Assembly (NCBI GenBank): GCA_025464045.1
Contig: JAODBQ010000665.1
Location: 1 to 11,611, forward strand
Length of the DNA: 11,611 nt
Direction: 5' to 3'
Source of the DNA: Ilumatobacteraceae bacterium
GTDB taxonomy: Bacteria > Actinomycetota > Acidimicrobiia > Acidimicrobiales > Ilumatobacteraceae
A program made the translations under genes and the position numbers. Shown piece after piece: positions 11,512 to 11,611 of the stretch. The number at the start of each line of letters is the position of its first letter. Position 1 is the first letter of the stretch. The notes under the pieces are model-generated. The model was not told where the DNA came from. It made no database searches and saw only the letters and a list, made by a program, of their open reading frames with translations.

Positions 11512-11611
11512 GTGACGAGTGATCTGGAGACCCTCATGAACGAGCACGCAGAAGACCTGGTGGCAGCCTCGCCGGAGGTGGAACGCCGCCACGGCGCGGA
11601 TGTCGACCGGA
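11512..11611 (+). CDS. Unidentified protein, N-terminal 33 residues (partial)
   Basis: An open frame begins at GTG 11512 behind a good GGAGG and runs off the window. The visible peptide starts VTSDLETLMNEHAEDLVAA and is acidic and helical-looking, followed by a P-E-V-E-R-R-H-G segment. I do not recognise it. It starts 36 bp after trmB on the same strand and may belong to that operon. ATG 11536 is an alternative start, without an equally good RBS. Confidence 0.5.
   Translation, partial: MTSDLETLMNEHAEDLVAASPEVERRHGADVDR

Noticed and set aside
1..11611. Mobile elements, CRISPR arrays, toxin-antitoxin or defence genes
   Set aside because: No transposase or integrase motifs, no spaced repeat array, and no unexplained gene cluster; every stretch above about 180 bp is assigned to a gene.

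Overview
The window is GC-rich and tightly packed, with GTG and TTG starts, almost no intergenic space and long meaningless antisense frames. The gene content (actinobacterial-type ribosomal protein bS22, and a metG-tatD-X-ksgA-ispE-glmU backbone) points to an Actinomycetota chromosome. An Acidimicrobiia-like lineage is my guess, but the window has no marker that settles it. This is core housekeeping DNA: I see no mobile element, CRISPR array, toxin-antitoxin pair or defence island.

Layout, left to right. (1) 1-1380: the 5' end of glmU, tRNA-Gln(UUG) and ispE lie on the minus strand; a tiny bS22 gene (463-561) lies on plus and converges on ispE. The tRNA-Gln/bS22 divergent gap holds two adjacent inverted repeats. 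(2) 1436-2488: a PLP-dependent threonine/serine dehydratase-like gene sits on plus inside the otherwise conserved ksgA-ispE neighbourhood; its tail overlaps that of ksgA across an 18-bp tandem duplication. (3) 2460-6169: the minus-strand run metG -> tatD -> small exported protein -> ksgA. The exported protein occupies the slot where many Gram-positives carry Rpf-like or YabE/Sps-like wall-remodelling proteins, and its C-terminus resembles a degenerate double-psi beta-barrel. (4) 6297-7082: a plus-strand hotdog thioesterase, divergent from metG. (5) 7102-9161: minus-strand DUF192 -> rsmI -> HAD-IB phosphatase. (6) 9204-11611: plus-strand MBL hydrolase -> DUF1345 membrane protein -> trmB -> an unidentified gene cut by the window end.

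Functional theme: translation and RNA modification dominate (tRNA-Gln, bS22, MetRS, RsmA/KsgA, RsmI, TrmB), with envelope precursor supply (GlmU, IspE) beside them. Several genes are joined by 4-bp GTGA/TTGA overlaps. First genes of transcription units mostly lack a Shine-Dalgarno sequence and instead carry a TANNNT-like -10 hexamer 6-10 nt before the start codon, which suggests leaderless transcription. The points most worth a second look are that start-site pattern, the inverted repeats at 321-375, the exported protein at 3284-3802, and the tandem duplication at 2438-2475. I found no convincing new multi-gene system.
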